Notes: generated by a model not told the origin, from the sequence alone. A DNA stretch of 64,000 bases from Flavobacterium piscisymbiosum (GCF_020905295.1 NZ_JAJJMM010000001.1:5952001-6016000), one strand, 5' to 3'; shown: positions 27,528 to 35,852, counted from the stretch's first letter. Numbers and translations are program-made.

Positions 27528-27891
27528 TTCAATTAAGTAAAACCATTTTCTCAGAGGATATCTTGAAACCCATTATCGCCGAAAAAGATTGAGGTTACGT
27601 TCTTTTCGACGGAAAAACGGCTCTTTGCAGAATCGAGCAAGATTATAACCAAGGAATCGTAGACTGGAAAAAACCGGCTTCTTGTCATTTATATCCAATT
27701 CGTGTAAAGACTTTACAGAATATGCCGCAGTCAATTATGATAAATGGGATATTTGCGATGATGCTTGTTCTTTATGGAAAGAATTAGAAGTTCCGGTTTA
27801 TAAATTTGTCAAAGAAGCATTAATACGCCGCTTTGGTCAGGAATGGTATTTGGAGCTTGAAAAAGTTGCTGAAGTACTTAAAAAACAGTAA
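27524..27891 (+). pseudogene. Decayed DUF3109-type gene of host origin
   Basis: Conceptual translation gives IQLSKTIFSEDI, then after a gap [20 protein letters not shown] with YPIRVK, then in another frame [19 protein letters not shown] and VPVYKFVKEALIRRFGQEW. This order and wording match DUF3109 proteins of Flavobacteria (about 190 residues) as I recall them. There is a TGA inside (about 27588), a frameshift near 27710, and the N-terminal cysteine-rich third is deleted. A non-functional fragment of a chromosomal gene carried in the prophage. Confidence 0.75.
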
Positions 27892-28191
27892 AAATACCAG
27901 CGCCTCACTAACAACTTTTTAGAGATATACTTTGACTCAAAAATTAAGGCTTTAACTCAAAAAAAACTTTTAAAAACAATTAAAAATTTCTTGCTTTTTA
28001 TTGTAAAAAGTCTATATTTTACAGGGTAATAGCTACTTTCATCAACAGTAAATTCTTAATAATCAACAATGTAAATATTGTATGAAAAGTATCTCATTTT
28101 TTCTCCTTTGTTAAAAACTACGTCGAATTGTGCATAAGTTTGGCTTTCATCTTTAGCGATAAATGACAATCTTTGTAGTCTATTGAAAGAT

Positions 28192-28231
28192 AAAAAAAAT
28201 GAGCCTAAAGACTCCGAAAGTCTATGGCTCA
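28192..28231 (-). terminator. Leftward terminator in the spacer
   Basis: TGAGCC/GGCTCA with inner AAAGACT/AGTCTAT pairing; on the minus strand followed by eight T. Confidence 0.75.
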
Positions 28232-28330
28232 AATTTAGGATCCTCACATTGTCAATTCTTGGTTTTGGACGACTCATTTATGACTTTGTGAAATTATTTA
28301 TCGAAAGATAGAATAATTATGTTTCAGAAG

Positions 28331-28364
28331 CCGCTGATGTTTAAAAACTGAGGCGGTTTTCTTT
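28331..28364 (+). terminator. Rightward terminator in the spacer
   Basis: CCGC and GCGG with inner GTTT/AAAC pairing, then TTTTCTTTT. Confidence 0.55.
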
Positions 28365-28604
28365 TGACAAATATATTATAAATGTTAAAGATAATATCCC
28401 AAAATTCAGGATTTATTTATCAACAGTTCGTTTATAACTCAAAAAAATCCCCAAATTCCTCAAATAATTACCTCCGAATTCCTGAACAATTCCTGATATT
28501 CCCTAAATTCCTCAAAAAACCTCTCTTCTTATACTCAAAATCTCCATTTGCATTTTGTTCCAATTTAGAACACTCTATACAAACGACTATGTTACAATCT
28601 GTAT

Positions 28605-28612
28605 TAATTTTG
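28605..28612 (+). promoter_or_regulatory. -7 element of the paralogue-SRAP unit
   Basis: TAATTTTG matches TAnnTTTG, 13 bases before the ATG at 28626 and 19 before an alternative ATG at 28632. Confidence 0.55.
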
Positions 28613-28625
28613 CATTTCTAAATTA

Positions 28626-28943
28626 ATGAAGATGAAAACAGATGAAAAGAATGCAGTTGAAGCACACCTACTCAAAGCGTGCGGATTTCACTCAGCAACT
28701 CCGCAATATAAATTAATTCAGCGTCTATTTAAAGATGACGAACTACTATTTATAGACGTAAATTATGACGATGCGGTGTCCCTTAGAAAAGAACTTTGGT
28801 TTTTGAAATTTGAATGCGGAATGCGATTTGACAAAATCATGATCACTCCTGATATAATAGTAAAATATTACGAGAATGTAATGGGCCTGCAACCCATATC
28901 AAGTGACTTTAATTTAAATATTCAAATCAAAAAAAATGAATAG
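28626..28943 (+). CDS. Small protein, first of a tandem paralogue pair
   Basis: 105 residues; an in-frame ATG at 28632 is an equally good start. DEKNAVEAHLLKACGFHSAT matches EEKKAVAEHIIKIAGFDNTT of the next protein at the same position, and both share YYENVMGL/YYKNILGM near the end. The pair overlaps by 8 bases. Helical, no known motif. Function unknown. Confidence 0.7.
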   Translation: MKMKTDEKNAVEAHLLKACGFHSATPQYKLIQRLFKDDELLFIDVNYDDAVSLRKELWFLKFECGMRFDKIMITPDIIVKYYENVMGLQPISSDFNLNIQIKKNE

Positions 28944-29265
28944 CGAAGAAAAAAAAGCCGTAGCAGAGCACATAATTAAGATAGCCGGATTTGATAATAC
29001 AACAAAAGGATACCAAGCAATCAAGCTATTATTTGATAAGAACGAATGGGATTTTTGGATGTTACGTGAGCCACAACTTCATAGAGACTTAGCTATATGG
29101 TTACAAAACATTGGTTTAAAAGTTCTGATTAGAGCTGACAAAGTACTATTAGAAAACGATGCTATAAATGAGTATTACAAAAATATACTTGGAATGACAC
29201 CAGAACCGAAAGAAGCAGAAAAAAGCTACTGTGAGCGTTATAACATAATTGTGAAAAAAGATTAA
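28936..29265 (+). CDS. Small protein, second of a tandem paralogue pair
   Basis: 109 residues, about one third identical to the preceding protein over their length, with the same order of segments (LIQRLFKDDE / IKLLFDKNEW). Its start overlaps the first gene's stop. An ancient tandem duplication is the simple reading. The SRAP gene follows 24 bases later. Confidence 0.7.
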   Translation: MNSEEKKAVAEHIIKIAGFDNTTKGYQAIKLLFDKNEWDFWMLREPQLHRDLAIWLQNIGLKVLIRADKVLLENDAINEYYKNILGMTPEPKEAEKSYCERYNIIVKKD

Positions 29266-29289
29266 CTTTATATTACTAATATAAAGCGT

Positions 29290-29922
29290 ATGTGCTACTA
29301 TGTAGATCAAAAAGGAAGTCGCCGAGATGTAAAGATCAGATTTAATATTTCTGTGAACAATACTGGCCAATATTATGAAGGCGTTTTTGTGAATGGATTT
29401 GATCATCCTAACATTCCTATTATTACAAATACGGATCCCGATCAAGTCCAAACTGATTTTACATGGGGCTTGATGCCTTCATGGGCAGGTATTGAACAGT
29501 TAGAGTTCAGAACTGGAAAACTAAATGCAAGAATAGAAGATCTTGATTCAAAACCTTCTTATAGAAACATTAAGTCAAATAGATGTTTGATAATAGCGAC
29601 TGGCTATTACGAATGGCGTTGGTTAGATCCCAAAGGGAAGAAGAAAGAAAAGTATCAAATATTTTCTCAAAACGATGAAATTTTCTGTTTTGCAGGATTA
29701 TATGATACTTGGCTAAATCCGTCAACTGGTGAAAGTTTAAAGACGTATACAATGGTTACGACCGAAGCAAACGAATTAATGAAATACATTCACAATAATA
29801 GAGAAAGGATGCCTGTGATGCTTCGAAAAGAGGATGAGCAAGCTTGGCTTGACCCTACAAATGATGTATCTATATTTGCATTTCCTTATGAAGCAAAACT
29901 CGTGGCTTTTGAAGCTGCATAA
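29290..29922 (+). CDS. SRAP-domain protein (YedK/HMCES type)
   Basis: 210 residues. All catalytic features are present: C2 right after the start Met, N79 in LNARIE, E108 in GYYEW and H168 in YIHNNRERMPVML. The family forms a covalent thiazolidine link to abasic sites in single-stranded DNA and shields them. Phage copies would protect replicating DNA or guard against abasic-site-forming defence. Full length. Confidence 0.92.
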   Translation: MCYYVDQKGSRRDVKIRFNISVNNTGQYYEGVFVNGFDHPNIPIITNTDPDQVQTDFTWGLMPSWAGIEQLEFRTGKLNARIEDLDSKPSYRNIKSNRCLIIATGYYEWRWLDPKGKKKEKYQIFSQNDEIFCFAGLYDTWLNPSTGESLKTYTMVTTEANELMKYIHNNRERMPVMLRKEDEQAWLDPTNDVSIFAFPYEAKLVAFEAA

Positions 29923-29932
29923 AATTATAAAC

Positions 29933-30433
29933 ATGGAAGAAAAGAAATCCTCATTTACCCCAGAGCAGCAAGAAGTACTTGATAAGATAGCTGAAAAGCT
30001 GAAAAGACCAGTATCCGATGATCCTACAGATTATTACGCACACATAGATAATCAACTGTATATAAAATATTTCACTCAGCTTTTACACAGCAGAATGGAA
30101 TTGACGAATTACAGTTATCCAACTCAGTTGTTTGAAGAAGGATTTGAGGTTTTGGATTACCACGTCAATAAGTGTCTTGAAATTCTTTACAACAAAATTT
30201 TAAAAGTTGTACAGAAAGCTAAAAATGAAGAGGGAAAATGGCTCGACAATGAAACTCAGATTATAAAATCTGAAGATAAGCATTTTGAATTGAAACCATT
30301 ACTGGAACCGATAATTGCCAAATATGAAGAAGAGGTAATTATTTCACAAATCGATTTAGATATTCCACTTGTGTTTATTCCTGATTACCCTGGCGAAGAT
30401 GAATTTGAAAATGATGAATTTGAAGAAGCTTAA
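29933..30433 (+). CDS. Acidic accessory protein, unknown
   Basis: 166 residues from ATG 29933 (MEEKKSSFTPEQQEVLDKIA); longer versions would run into the SRAP gene. Helical and strongly acidic at the C-terminus (YPGEDEFENDEFEEA). 10 bases after the SRAP gene, likely co-transcribed. Its stop overlaps that of the convergent gene. Confidence 0.65.
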   Translation: MEEKKSSFTPEQQEVLDKIAEKLKRPVSDDPTDYYAHIDNQLYIKYFTQLLHSRMELTNYSYPTQLFEEGFEVLDYHVNKCLEILYNKILKVVQKAKNEEGKWLDNETQIIKSEDKHFELKPLLEPIIAKYEEEVIISQIDLDIPLVFIPDYPGEDEFENDEFEEA

Positions 30434-30786
30434 TGATGCAAGTAAAGTGTCACATCTTTTTTATCCGCTCGCAGTTCAATGTTAGCGGATTTTTTTATTA
30501 CTTCCAGGACAAAACCGTCAATATCAGTTTCTGAAAATAGATCATATTCGATTGGTTCTTCAGTATCAAAAAAGAATTCGAAATATGAAATTTCTTCACT
30601 GGCCAGTTTCATATCGGGTTCAATAAAATCTTCCTGGTTATCGATCTCCGGTCCAAAATATTCGATTCCGGTTAATCCGCGATTAATCAAACTTGTGATA
30701 AAGTCGATTCTAACTCTTTCCGGAATTGCCACTTTTGCTGTTGATAATATGAGTGTGTGATTTGCCATATTGCTATTTCTTTCCAT
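30430..30786 (-). CDS. Small acidic protein, unknown
   Basis: 118 residues from ATG 30786 (MERNSNMANHTLILSTAKVA); ATG 30768 is a good alternative. Earlier in-frame codons overlap the promoter of the divergent gene. Mixed alpha/beta, acidic (EPIEYDLFSETDIDGFVLEV). Not recognised. Confidence 0.55.
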   Translation of the reverse strand: MERNSNMANHTLILSTAKVAIPERVRIDFITSLINRGLTGIEYFGPEIDNQEDFIEPDMKLASEEISYFEFFFDTEEPIEYDLFSETDIDGFVLEVIKKSANIELRADKKDVTLYLHH

Positions 30787-30818
30787 AAAAATACAAATTA
30801 ATTTTGATGTAAAAAATG

Positions 30819-30826
30819 TATGTTTG
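30819..30826 (+). promoter_or_regulatory. -7 element of the 30849 gene
   Basis: TATGTTTG, with TTA 18 bases upstream. Because it spans 30819-30826, the ATG at 30816 cannot be the start of the downstream gene. Confidence 0.6.
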
Positions 30827-30848
30827 CAACAACTATAAACCAAAACCT

Positions 30849-31529
30849 ATGATTGACTATTTTAAGAAAAATATACTAGTAACAATCTCACTTATTTCTT
30901 TATTACTTATAGTAGTTGCAGGTGCATTTTATATTGTAACTTTTTGGGATCATCCAATATCTGATGACTCAGCAGTGTGGGGCACATTTGGTGACTACAT
31001 TGGCGGAACAATTAATACACTTGTCTCACTAAGTAGTTTAATAATTCTTGCCATTCTAACCAATACAGTTAGCAAGCAGTCAAGTGAAGAAAATAAAAAT
31101 GTAACTTTACTTTTAAAGAGAATAGATAGCTATGAGAAGTTAACAGACCATTTGCCTACACTAAATCAAATATTCTTTGATTTATATGATGATATTTCCG
31201 GACTTATTGAGATCCTACATTATCCTGAACTACAATTTGGCCCTAAAGTAAAAGCACTAGCAGAAAAAGCTAGGATATTTAAACATCTTCATGTTTTTCT
31301 CTTAACATTTAATCATCGTTTTGGACACTTATTTATATATGATTTCACAGCTAAAGAATTTAAGCAGCTCGTAATTGATCTAAATGAAGTTATTATATAT
31401 TTTGATCTTGTAGTAGAGCATATGAAGAAAAGGAGTGGTGATTTTCCTGAGTTTCCACAGAATCAATTTGACAATTTCAATAATTCGTTTGGAAAAATAC
31501 TCAATAACTTACAAAAAGAATTAAAGTAA
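30849..31529 (+). CDS. Two-helix membrane protein resembling putative phage abortive infection proteins
   Basis: 226 residues from ATG 30849 (MIDYFKKNILVTISLISLLL). Two hydrophobic helices (about 9-30 and 53-70) flank SAVWGTFGDYIGGTINTLVS; the WGxFGDxxGG signature between helices is typical of the putative AbiC-type family as I remember it. The rest is a helical cytoplasmic domain. It has its own promoter and lies alone, as expected for a moron active in the lysogen. The abortive infection role is inferred. Confidence 0.7.
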   Translation: MIDYFKKNILVTISLISLLLIVVAGAFYIVTFWDHPISDDSAVWGTFGDYIGGTINTLVSLSSLIILAILTNTVSKQSSEENKNVTLLLKRIDSYEKLTDHLPTLNQIFFDLYDDISGLIEILHYPELQFGPKVKALAEKARIFKHLHVFLLTFNHRFGHLFIYDFTAKEFKQLVIDLNEVIIYFDLVVEHMKKRSGDFPEFPQNQFDNFNNSFGKILNNLQKELK

Positions 31530-31571
31530 GCTTTATTAAATATAAATATCTACTGAAACATTACTATAGAG

Positions 31572-31601
31572 CAAATAAAAAAGCCACTCAATTGAGTGGC
31601 T
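31572..31601 (-). terminator. Leftward terminator after the 31768 membrane gene
   Basis: The 20-bp palindrome AGCCACTCAATTGAGTGGCT is followed on the minus strand by TTTTTTATTT. Confidence 0.8.
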
Positions 31602-31622
31602 ATAGTAGTGATAATTGTAATT

Positions 31623-31724
31623 TTAGTTGTATTCATCGGTTAACCATGAACTACATCTTGTTTCGCCATTTTTTCCATAATATTTGATTTTAAATTGATT
31701 TAGTGCATTACAATTTCTTTCCAA
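31623..31724 (-). CDS. Possible 33-residue peptide, TTG start
   Basis: A frame starting TTG (LERNCNALNQFKIKYYGKNG...) ends 22 bases before the terminator at 31572-31601. No ATG is available; composition is protein-like with two cysteines. It may be a real small peptide or the tail of a decayed gene. Confidence 0.25.
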   Translation of the reverse strand: MERNCNALNQFKIKYYGKNGETRCSSWLTDEYN

Positions 31725-31767
31725 AGATATTCTTTTATTTAAATATCCAATGATTATTTTAATTTTT

Positions 31768-32724
31768 TTAAAGTTTGTTTAACAACAAAATAAACCCCTG
31801 TTTCGTAAATATAAGCCCCTCGTAATGAGCATTTAATCTATTATGTGTCCCTAAGTGATCTTTTAAATTAGTTTCGAATTTATTTACGACCCCCATTTCA
31901 ATAAAATCAATTTTTAATTCTTTTGAATATATTAAATCTAATGAAAAGTTTTGATATAACCAAATTGCATTATGCTGTCTATACGGATTTGCCTTAAGAT
32001 TATATCGTTTTTTTTCCACTCGTATTATTTTATATTTCTTTTTTCCACTGACTTTATAATGACAGTACGCGTTTAAATAATTATCCTTTTTAACTATTAC
32101 TAATTCATCAACAGATAATACTTTTTTCTCTTTGTCGACTGTAAAATTTGAAACTTCATATGTAGTTAATTCTTCTTCTCCTTCAATTAACGGAATACTA
32201 CTTGAAAATTTATAACATATTTCCTTTGTATCTTCTGAAATTAATGTTGTTTCAGTTTGTTCGTTTACAATTACATATTCTGGATTTTCCTTATCAATTT
32301 CGATATGAATTTCAACTTTATGATCTCGATAATAAAACTCATGATTGATTGGCAAATAACATATTTTTACACCATCATGCAATTTTTTACTAATTAGTTT
32401 GAATTTCTGATTACAAAGAGCTTTCGTTACTTTGTCCCAAAGTTCTTCTAAGTCGACCCTTTTTTTTAAGTCTTCATCCCCATAAATAATATTACGCAAC
32501 TCATTCTGAAATATATTAGAAAACTGTTCTGATTTTACTATTACAGCAAATACACCTCCAGATATCAATGTAAAACCAAGACTTTTTAAAACATCGAACG
32601 CCCAGAAATCCTTTTCAAAACATGTGTAGGCAATAAGTAAAATAATTATGGATAAAAACGCTATGATATAGAGCACATTTTTTTTGTAAAAATTATAAAT
32701 TGGGTCCCAGTACTTTTCTATCAT
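31768..32724 (-). CDS. Membrane-anchored accessory protein, unknown soluble domain
   Basis: 318 residues: two N-terminal helices (about 17-34 and 42-62), then a 250-residue beta-rich domain (FKLISKKLHDGVKICYLPIN; HHKVEIHIEIDK-like). It ends GLIFTKQGFILLLNKL. The gene is an isolated unit with its own terminator, facing away from a second membrane gene at 32999. The layout resembles membrane-effector defence or exclusion genes, but no nuclease, NTPase or toxin motif is visible. Confidence 0.6.
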   Translation of the reverse strand: MIEKYWDPIYNFYKKNVLYIIAFLSIIILLIAYTCFEKDFWAFDVLKSLGFTLISGGVFAVIVKSEQFSNIFQNELRNIIYGDEDLKKRVDLEELWDKVTKALCNQKFKLISKKLHDGVKICYLPINHEFYYRDHKVEIHIEIDKENPEYVIVNEQTETTLISEDTKEICYKFSSSIPLIEGEEELTTYEVSNFTVDKEKKVLSVDELVIVKKDNYLNAYCHYKVSGKKKYKIIRVEKKRYNLKANPYRQHNAIWLYQNFSLDLIYSKELKIDFIEMGVVNKFETNLKDHLGTHNRLNAHYEGLIFTKQGFILLLNKL

Positions 32725-32903
32725 TTATCTTTATATTAAATTATTTATGCAATAATAATGCCGATATATTAAAAACATTACTTCCATGCGTGCTGTTTAA
32801 TCTATAGCTTTTAGAAAATTTCCATAATTATCTTCTGCTATCAAATTTTAGCAAACATACAGTTTTATTTTATTAAATTATGAAGTGTAAAACTGACCAT
32901 TGA

Positions 32904-32929
32904 AAAAACAGGTATTTATACCTGTTTTT
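32904..32929. terminator. Symmetric terminator/insulator between divergent membrane genes
   Basis: AAAAACAGGTAT and ATACCTGTTTTT form a 12-bp stem around TT, with U-tracts both ways. No gene ends here, so it may insulate the 32999 unit from read-through. Confidence 0.65.
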
Positions 32930-32951
32930 GCTTCACACTATTGTAAGTTAT

Positions 32952-32981
32952 TTGGAAACTTCAATTTAAATCCTATGTTTG
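32952..32981 (+). promoter_or_regulatory. Consensus promoter of the 32999 gene
   Basis: TTG (32952-32954), 19 bases, TATGTTTG (32974-32981). Confidence 0.75.
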
Positions 32982-32998
32982 CCAAAATTAAAAAATGA

Positions 32999-33877
32999 AT
33001 GGAGACAATTAAGGAGTTTTTTCAAAATATCTATGACAGCTCAACGGAGAGAATAAAAAGTCCTTTAGTTGGTTCCTTTATAATTTCTTTCTTAATTTTT
33101 AATTGGAGAGTATTTGCAATTCTATTTTACTCGGAATGGCCTGTTCATTGTCGAATAGAATGGATTGAAGATAATTATTGTAAATGGCCAAATTTATTGA
33201 TTCCAATCGGAATTGCATTATTCTATATAGTCCCACTACCCTACATAAATCTAATTATAGATTTTCTGTTAGGGAAATATTCTAAAAAAAGAGCAGAGGA
33301 AAAAAAAGCTAAACGAACTGGTGACTTACATCAAGAAAGAGATTATGCGGCACTAGAAAGACAAGTTGCCGATGCAAAAGCCGGTACCAGTGAAATTAAT
33401 AATCTACAGGCTAGAATAGAAAGTCTGCAGCAGGAAATTAAAGATCTAACCGAACTCAATAAACTAGACCATCAAAGATGGTTAGAAAGAGGAGATCTCG
33501 CACTTGAAAAGGAAAATGAACTAATAAAATTAAATCAACAAAAAGATAAAGAAATTATTGCCCTAAAAAGCAGTATCACAGAAACAATTCATAAATACGA
33601 AAATAAAGACGAGCTGGACTTCGTGTTGGATCCAGATGTTAATTTTACGATACAGAGGACATTACCAAAATTAACAGAAGATGAAAGAAACACGCTAAAA
33701 ACTATGTTTGGTAATGGCAAAGAGCATAAGGCTTTTCCAATGCTAAGTGTACACCCCGATAATTTAAATCGATTTATAGATTTAGGAATAGTAAATTTGA
33801 ATAATCAACTAGTCACACTTACAAGATTAGGTAGATTTATCTTAATTTATATTCAAATTACTGTCAAAAAAATGTAA
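32999..33877 (+). CDS. Two-helix membrane protein with coiled coil and C-terminal domain
   Basis: 292 residues. ERIKSPLVGSFIISFLIFNW (18-37) begins the first helix; a second is at about 66-90 (LLIPIGIALFYIVPLPYINL). Residues 100-210 form a charged coiled coil and the last 80 residues a compact domain ending in a hydrophobic helix (GRFILIYIQIT). A full consensus promoter and an upstream insulating terminator argue for expression in the lysogen. I regard it as a candidate defence effector by architecture only. Confidence 0.6.
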   Translation: METIKEFFQNIYDSSTERIKSPLVGSFIISFLIFNWRVFAILFYSEWPVHCRIEWIEDNYCKWPNLLIPIGIALFYIVPLPYINLIIDFLLGKYSKKRAEEKKAKRTGDLHQERDYAALERQVADAKAGTSEINNLQARIESLQQEIKDLTELNKLDHQRWLERGDLALEKENELIKLNQQKDKEIIALKSSITETIHKYENKDELDFVLDPDVNFTIQRTLPKLTEDERNTLKTMFGNGKEHKAFPMLSVHPDNLNRFIDLGIVNLNNQLVTLTRLGRFILIYIQITVKKM

Positions 33878-33930
33878 TAATTAATATAAAACCTTATATT
33901 TAGCTCTTAACCACAAAAACATACTAATAA

Positions 33931-34113
33931 ATGAAACTAATTAAAATAAGTGACGGAAACGACCGTATTCATTACATTAATATAAATTATATTGTAGATG
34001 TATTTGACAGAAAAGATCGTAGGCACATTATTACTGCCGGCAACGAAATTCACACAAATGAGACAATCGAAGTGATTTTAAGAAAAATTACAGAAGCAGA
34101 AAGCAATTCTTAA
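33931..34113 (+). CDS. Small beta protein, FlbD-like fold by pattern
   Basis: 60 residues. MKLIKISDGNDRIHYININY and the later IHTNETIEVILRKI follow the strand pattern of small FlbD-like proteins seen in many phages. It follows the membrane gene by 53 bases. Function unknown. Confidence 0.5.
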   Translation: MKLIKISDGNDRIHYININYIVDVFDRKDRRHIITAGNEIHTNETIEVILRKITEAESNS

Positions 34114-34219
34114 TTTAAAAAGTTGCTGCCTTAAGCAAAGATTAAGTACTTTTTAACTATGTTACTATCAAAGAGAATGCAGCTTCTTTTTGTGCTTGCT
34201 AAAAATAATCAAATGAAAT

Positions 34220-34351
34220 ATGGGATATGTAATTGGAGGAGTTGCGCTTTGTGCAACTGTGATTATTCTGGTTCTTGCTGCTACCGGATACAGTAAATTT
34301 TCTTTTAACTTGTTAGGAGTATTTACTATTAAAGCTGAAAAAAAAAATTAG
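34220..34351 (+). CDS. Small membrane protein
   Basis: 43 residues (MGYVIGGVALCATVIILVLA...), one hydrophobic helix and a Lys-rich end. Followed by a stem-loop at 34359-34377. Function unknown. Confidence 0.4.
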   Translation: MGYVIGGVALCATVIILVLAATGYSKFSFNLLGVFTIKAEKKN

Positions 34352-34358
34352 CTTTAAT

Positions 34359-34377
34359 CTGGTAGCAATGCTACCAG
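34359..34377 (+). terminator. Stem-loop after the 34220 gene
   Basis: CTGGTAGCAATGCTACCAG folds into an 8-bp stem. It contains the ATG at 34368, arguing against that ATG as a start. The T-run comes 13 bases later, so terminator strength is uncertain. Confidence 0.4.
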
Positions 34378-34421
34378 TTCTTAATAAAATTGTTTTTTTG
34401 CTCATACCCGCTTCTGAAATT

Positions 34422-34658
34422 ATGAATAAATTTTTACAAATATTATATCAGATCGTTCGAGTTATAATTCTCTTGTTTTTGTTTAATGTCGGTATGCTTT
34501 TAATAGGTTGGTTACTTCATTACTTTCTAAAATTAACCGGAAACATTATCATCTTCTTTACTTACCTAATAGGAAGCATAATAGCCCTTTCATTTTTTCT
34601 TTTAGTATCTGGAATGATTGTAACTGAAATACGAAAAAAATGGTTTGATAAACGTTAA
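34422..34658 (+). CDS. Small multi-pass membrane protein
   Basis: 78 residues from ATG 34422 (MNKFLQILYQIVRVIILLFL), two to three hydrophobic helices and a basic C-terminus (EIRKKWFDKR). The upstream ATG at 34368 is inside a stem-loop. Its stop overlaps that of the convergent ASCH gene. Function unknown. Confidence 0.5.
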   Translation: MNKFLQILYQIVRVIILLFLFNVGMLLIGWLLHYFLKLTGNIIIFFTYLIGSIIALSFFLLVSGMIVTEIRKKWFDKR

Positions 34659-35155
34659 CGATATACTTCAGAACACTCTCTACATCCAAAACCATCTACC
34701 AGTTTTTTACACCACTGAAGACAATAATTACAAACATCAAGTTCAATATCCCAAAAACCAAGTTTACCTCTAACATTTAAGATAGGCTTATCATAAAGTA
34801 CCGGATTTGCAAGAACCCAGTTCCAAATTGGTTTTTTTTCGGGATCTGCTTTTTCTGCCCAAATTGACGGATGGTTTTGAACGCAGTCAATTATTTCTAC
34901 TTCGCCAATAATTGCTGAGGTTATAAAAAACTTTTCTTTTTCACCTGGAAGTTTCAGATCAATTACTTTGTTTATTTCCGCCCATTGATCACTAGGAAAA
35001 GCCAAATTATTTCCTTTGAAGAATGGGTAAATTTGTCCGGATGCATGAATATAGCATGTCCCTCTGAAATTAGTACGCCAGGATCTATTTTCAATGTCTT
35101 TGATTCCGAGTACAATCAAATAACCCCAAGGATTCTTTACTGAAAGTGCTTTCAT
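34655..35155 (-). CDS. ASCH-domain protein with C-terminal zinc-ribbon-like cysteines
   Basis: 166 residues. ALSVKNPWGYLIVLGIKDIE and WRTNFRGTCYIHAS are the classic start of an ASCH (PUA-like) domain, which binds RNA or modified nucleotides. The C-terminus adds CNYCLQWC and CRECSE, four to five cysteines likely binding zinc. It may act on RNA or nucleotides; substrate unknown. Found in phages of many groups. Confidence 0.85.
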   Translation of the reverse strand: MKALSVKNPWGYLIVLGIKDIENRSWRTNFRGTCYIHASGQIYPFFKGNNLAFPSDQWAEINKVIDLKLPGEKEKFFITSAIIGEVEIIDCVQNHPSIWAEKADPEKKPIWNWVLANPVLYDKPILNVRGKLGFWDIELDVCNYCLQWCKKLVDGFGCRECSEVYR

Positions 35156-35203
35156 AATATGATTTTATTTATAAGTGGTCAAAATCGACCACTTATGATT
35201 TAA

Positions 35204-35506
35204 CTACTCTATTTTAAAAGATACCTCATCGCCATGCTTATATAAGTTGCCACGGTCTGAACATACGCCCCTGCCCGATTTTGAATTATAGCTAGAACAT
35301 TGTGATTTTTTACACATATGTCTTTCTACACATTCCCCTTCACTTGTACACCAAGTAAAGTCTGTATTGTCATTATCCGGATCCGCCTCGATCAAAGTAA
35401 CTTCTTCTAAACCTTCATTCTTTGCATCTTGCAAGTGACTTTCTAAGGAGCTGCAAAATGTATCATCAATAGTTTTAAAATATAATTTTGGCTTATCTTT
35501 TTTCAT
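35204..35506 (-). CDS. Cysteine-rich accessory protein
   Basis: 100 residues with eight cysteines, most in WCTSEGECVERHMCKKSQC and GVCSD, a metal-binding or disulphide-like pattern. No signal peptide, so zinc binding in the cytoplasm is more likely. Not recognised. Confidence 0.6.
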   Translation of the reverse strand: MKKDKPKLYFKTIDDTFCSSLESHLQDAKNEGLEEVTLIEADPDNDNTDFTWCTSEGECVERHMCKKSQCSSYNSKSGRGVCSDRGNLYKHGDEVSFKIE

Positions 35507-35508
35507 GA

Positions 35509-35682
35509 TTAAGTTGTTATTTGAGTTGATAAATAATTATTTACAGTCGCTTTAATAACATGCTGCTTTAATCCAAACTCCAATGCAATAGCAGGAATAG
35601 AATTTAATCTGCTGGACTGCCATCTTTCAATGATTAATTCTTGTGTGTTTTTATTAATTTTTTGAATCTTTTTATTTTTCAT
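35509..35682 (-). CDS. Small helix-turn-helix protein
   Basis: 57 residues (MKNKKIQKINKNTQELIIER...). LNSIPAIALEFGLKQHVIKA reads like a homeodomain-type helix-turn-helix. It ends two bases before the next gene's ATG region and follows the terminator at 35702-35729. Role unknown. Confidence 0.5.
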   Translation of the reverse strand: MKNKKIQKINKNTQELIIERWQSSRLNSIPAIALEFGLKQHVIKATVNNYLSTQITT

Positions 35683-35701
35683 CACATTTCGTATTTAGCT
35701 A

Positions 35702-35729
35702 ATAAAAAACCGCCCAATTACGGGCGGTT
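35702..35729 (-). terminator. Terminator downstream of the early operon
   Basis: AACCGCCC and GGGCGGTT form an 8-bp GC-rich stem; on the minus strand it is followed by TTTTTATT. It ends the leftward operon that begins at 52032. Confidence 0.8.
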
Positions 35730-35852
35730 AAAAAGTCTGATTATAATTTGATTGGGTTAATGAAACGTTTCCCTTTTTCTCCCAATCTTAACACATTATA
35801 ACTAGCTACCTTGCCGACAAGCAAAGATTCTTCTATAGAAAAAGGATTTATA

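Larger units (their letters stand above)
27892..28625. other. Gene-poor AT-rich spacer
   Basis: 734 bases without a convincing gene. It holds a minus-strand terminator (28192-28231), a plus-strand terminator (28331-28364) and a promoter (28605-28612). Open frames in it are cut by the first terminator or by the promoter. Confidence 0.6.

Noticed and set aside
28056..28277. Open frame of 73 codons on the minus strand
   Set aside because: A rho-independent terminator (28192-28231) lies in its middle, so transcription through it is unlikely.
28382..28621. Open frame of 79 codons on the plus strand
   Set aside because: Composition is not protein-like, it contains the promoter of the next gene and ends before that gene's start.
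30816..30848. Upstream ATG of the putative abortive infection gene
   Set aside because: It lies in front of and within the -7 element TATGTTTG; ATG 30849 is used.
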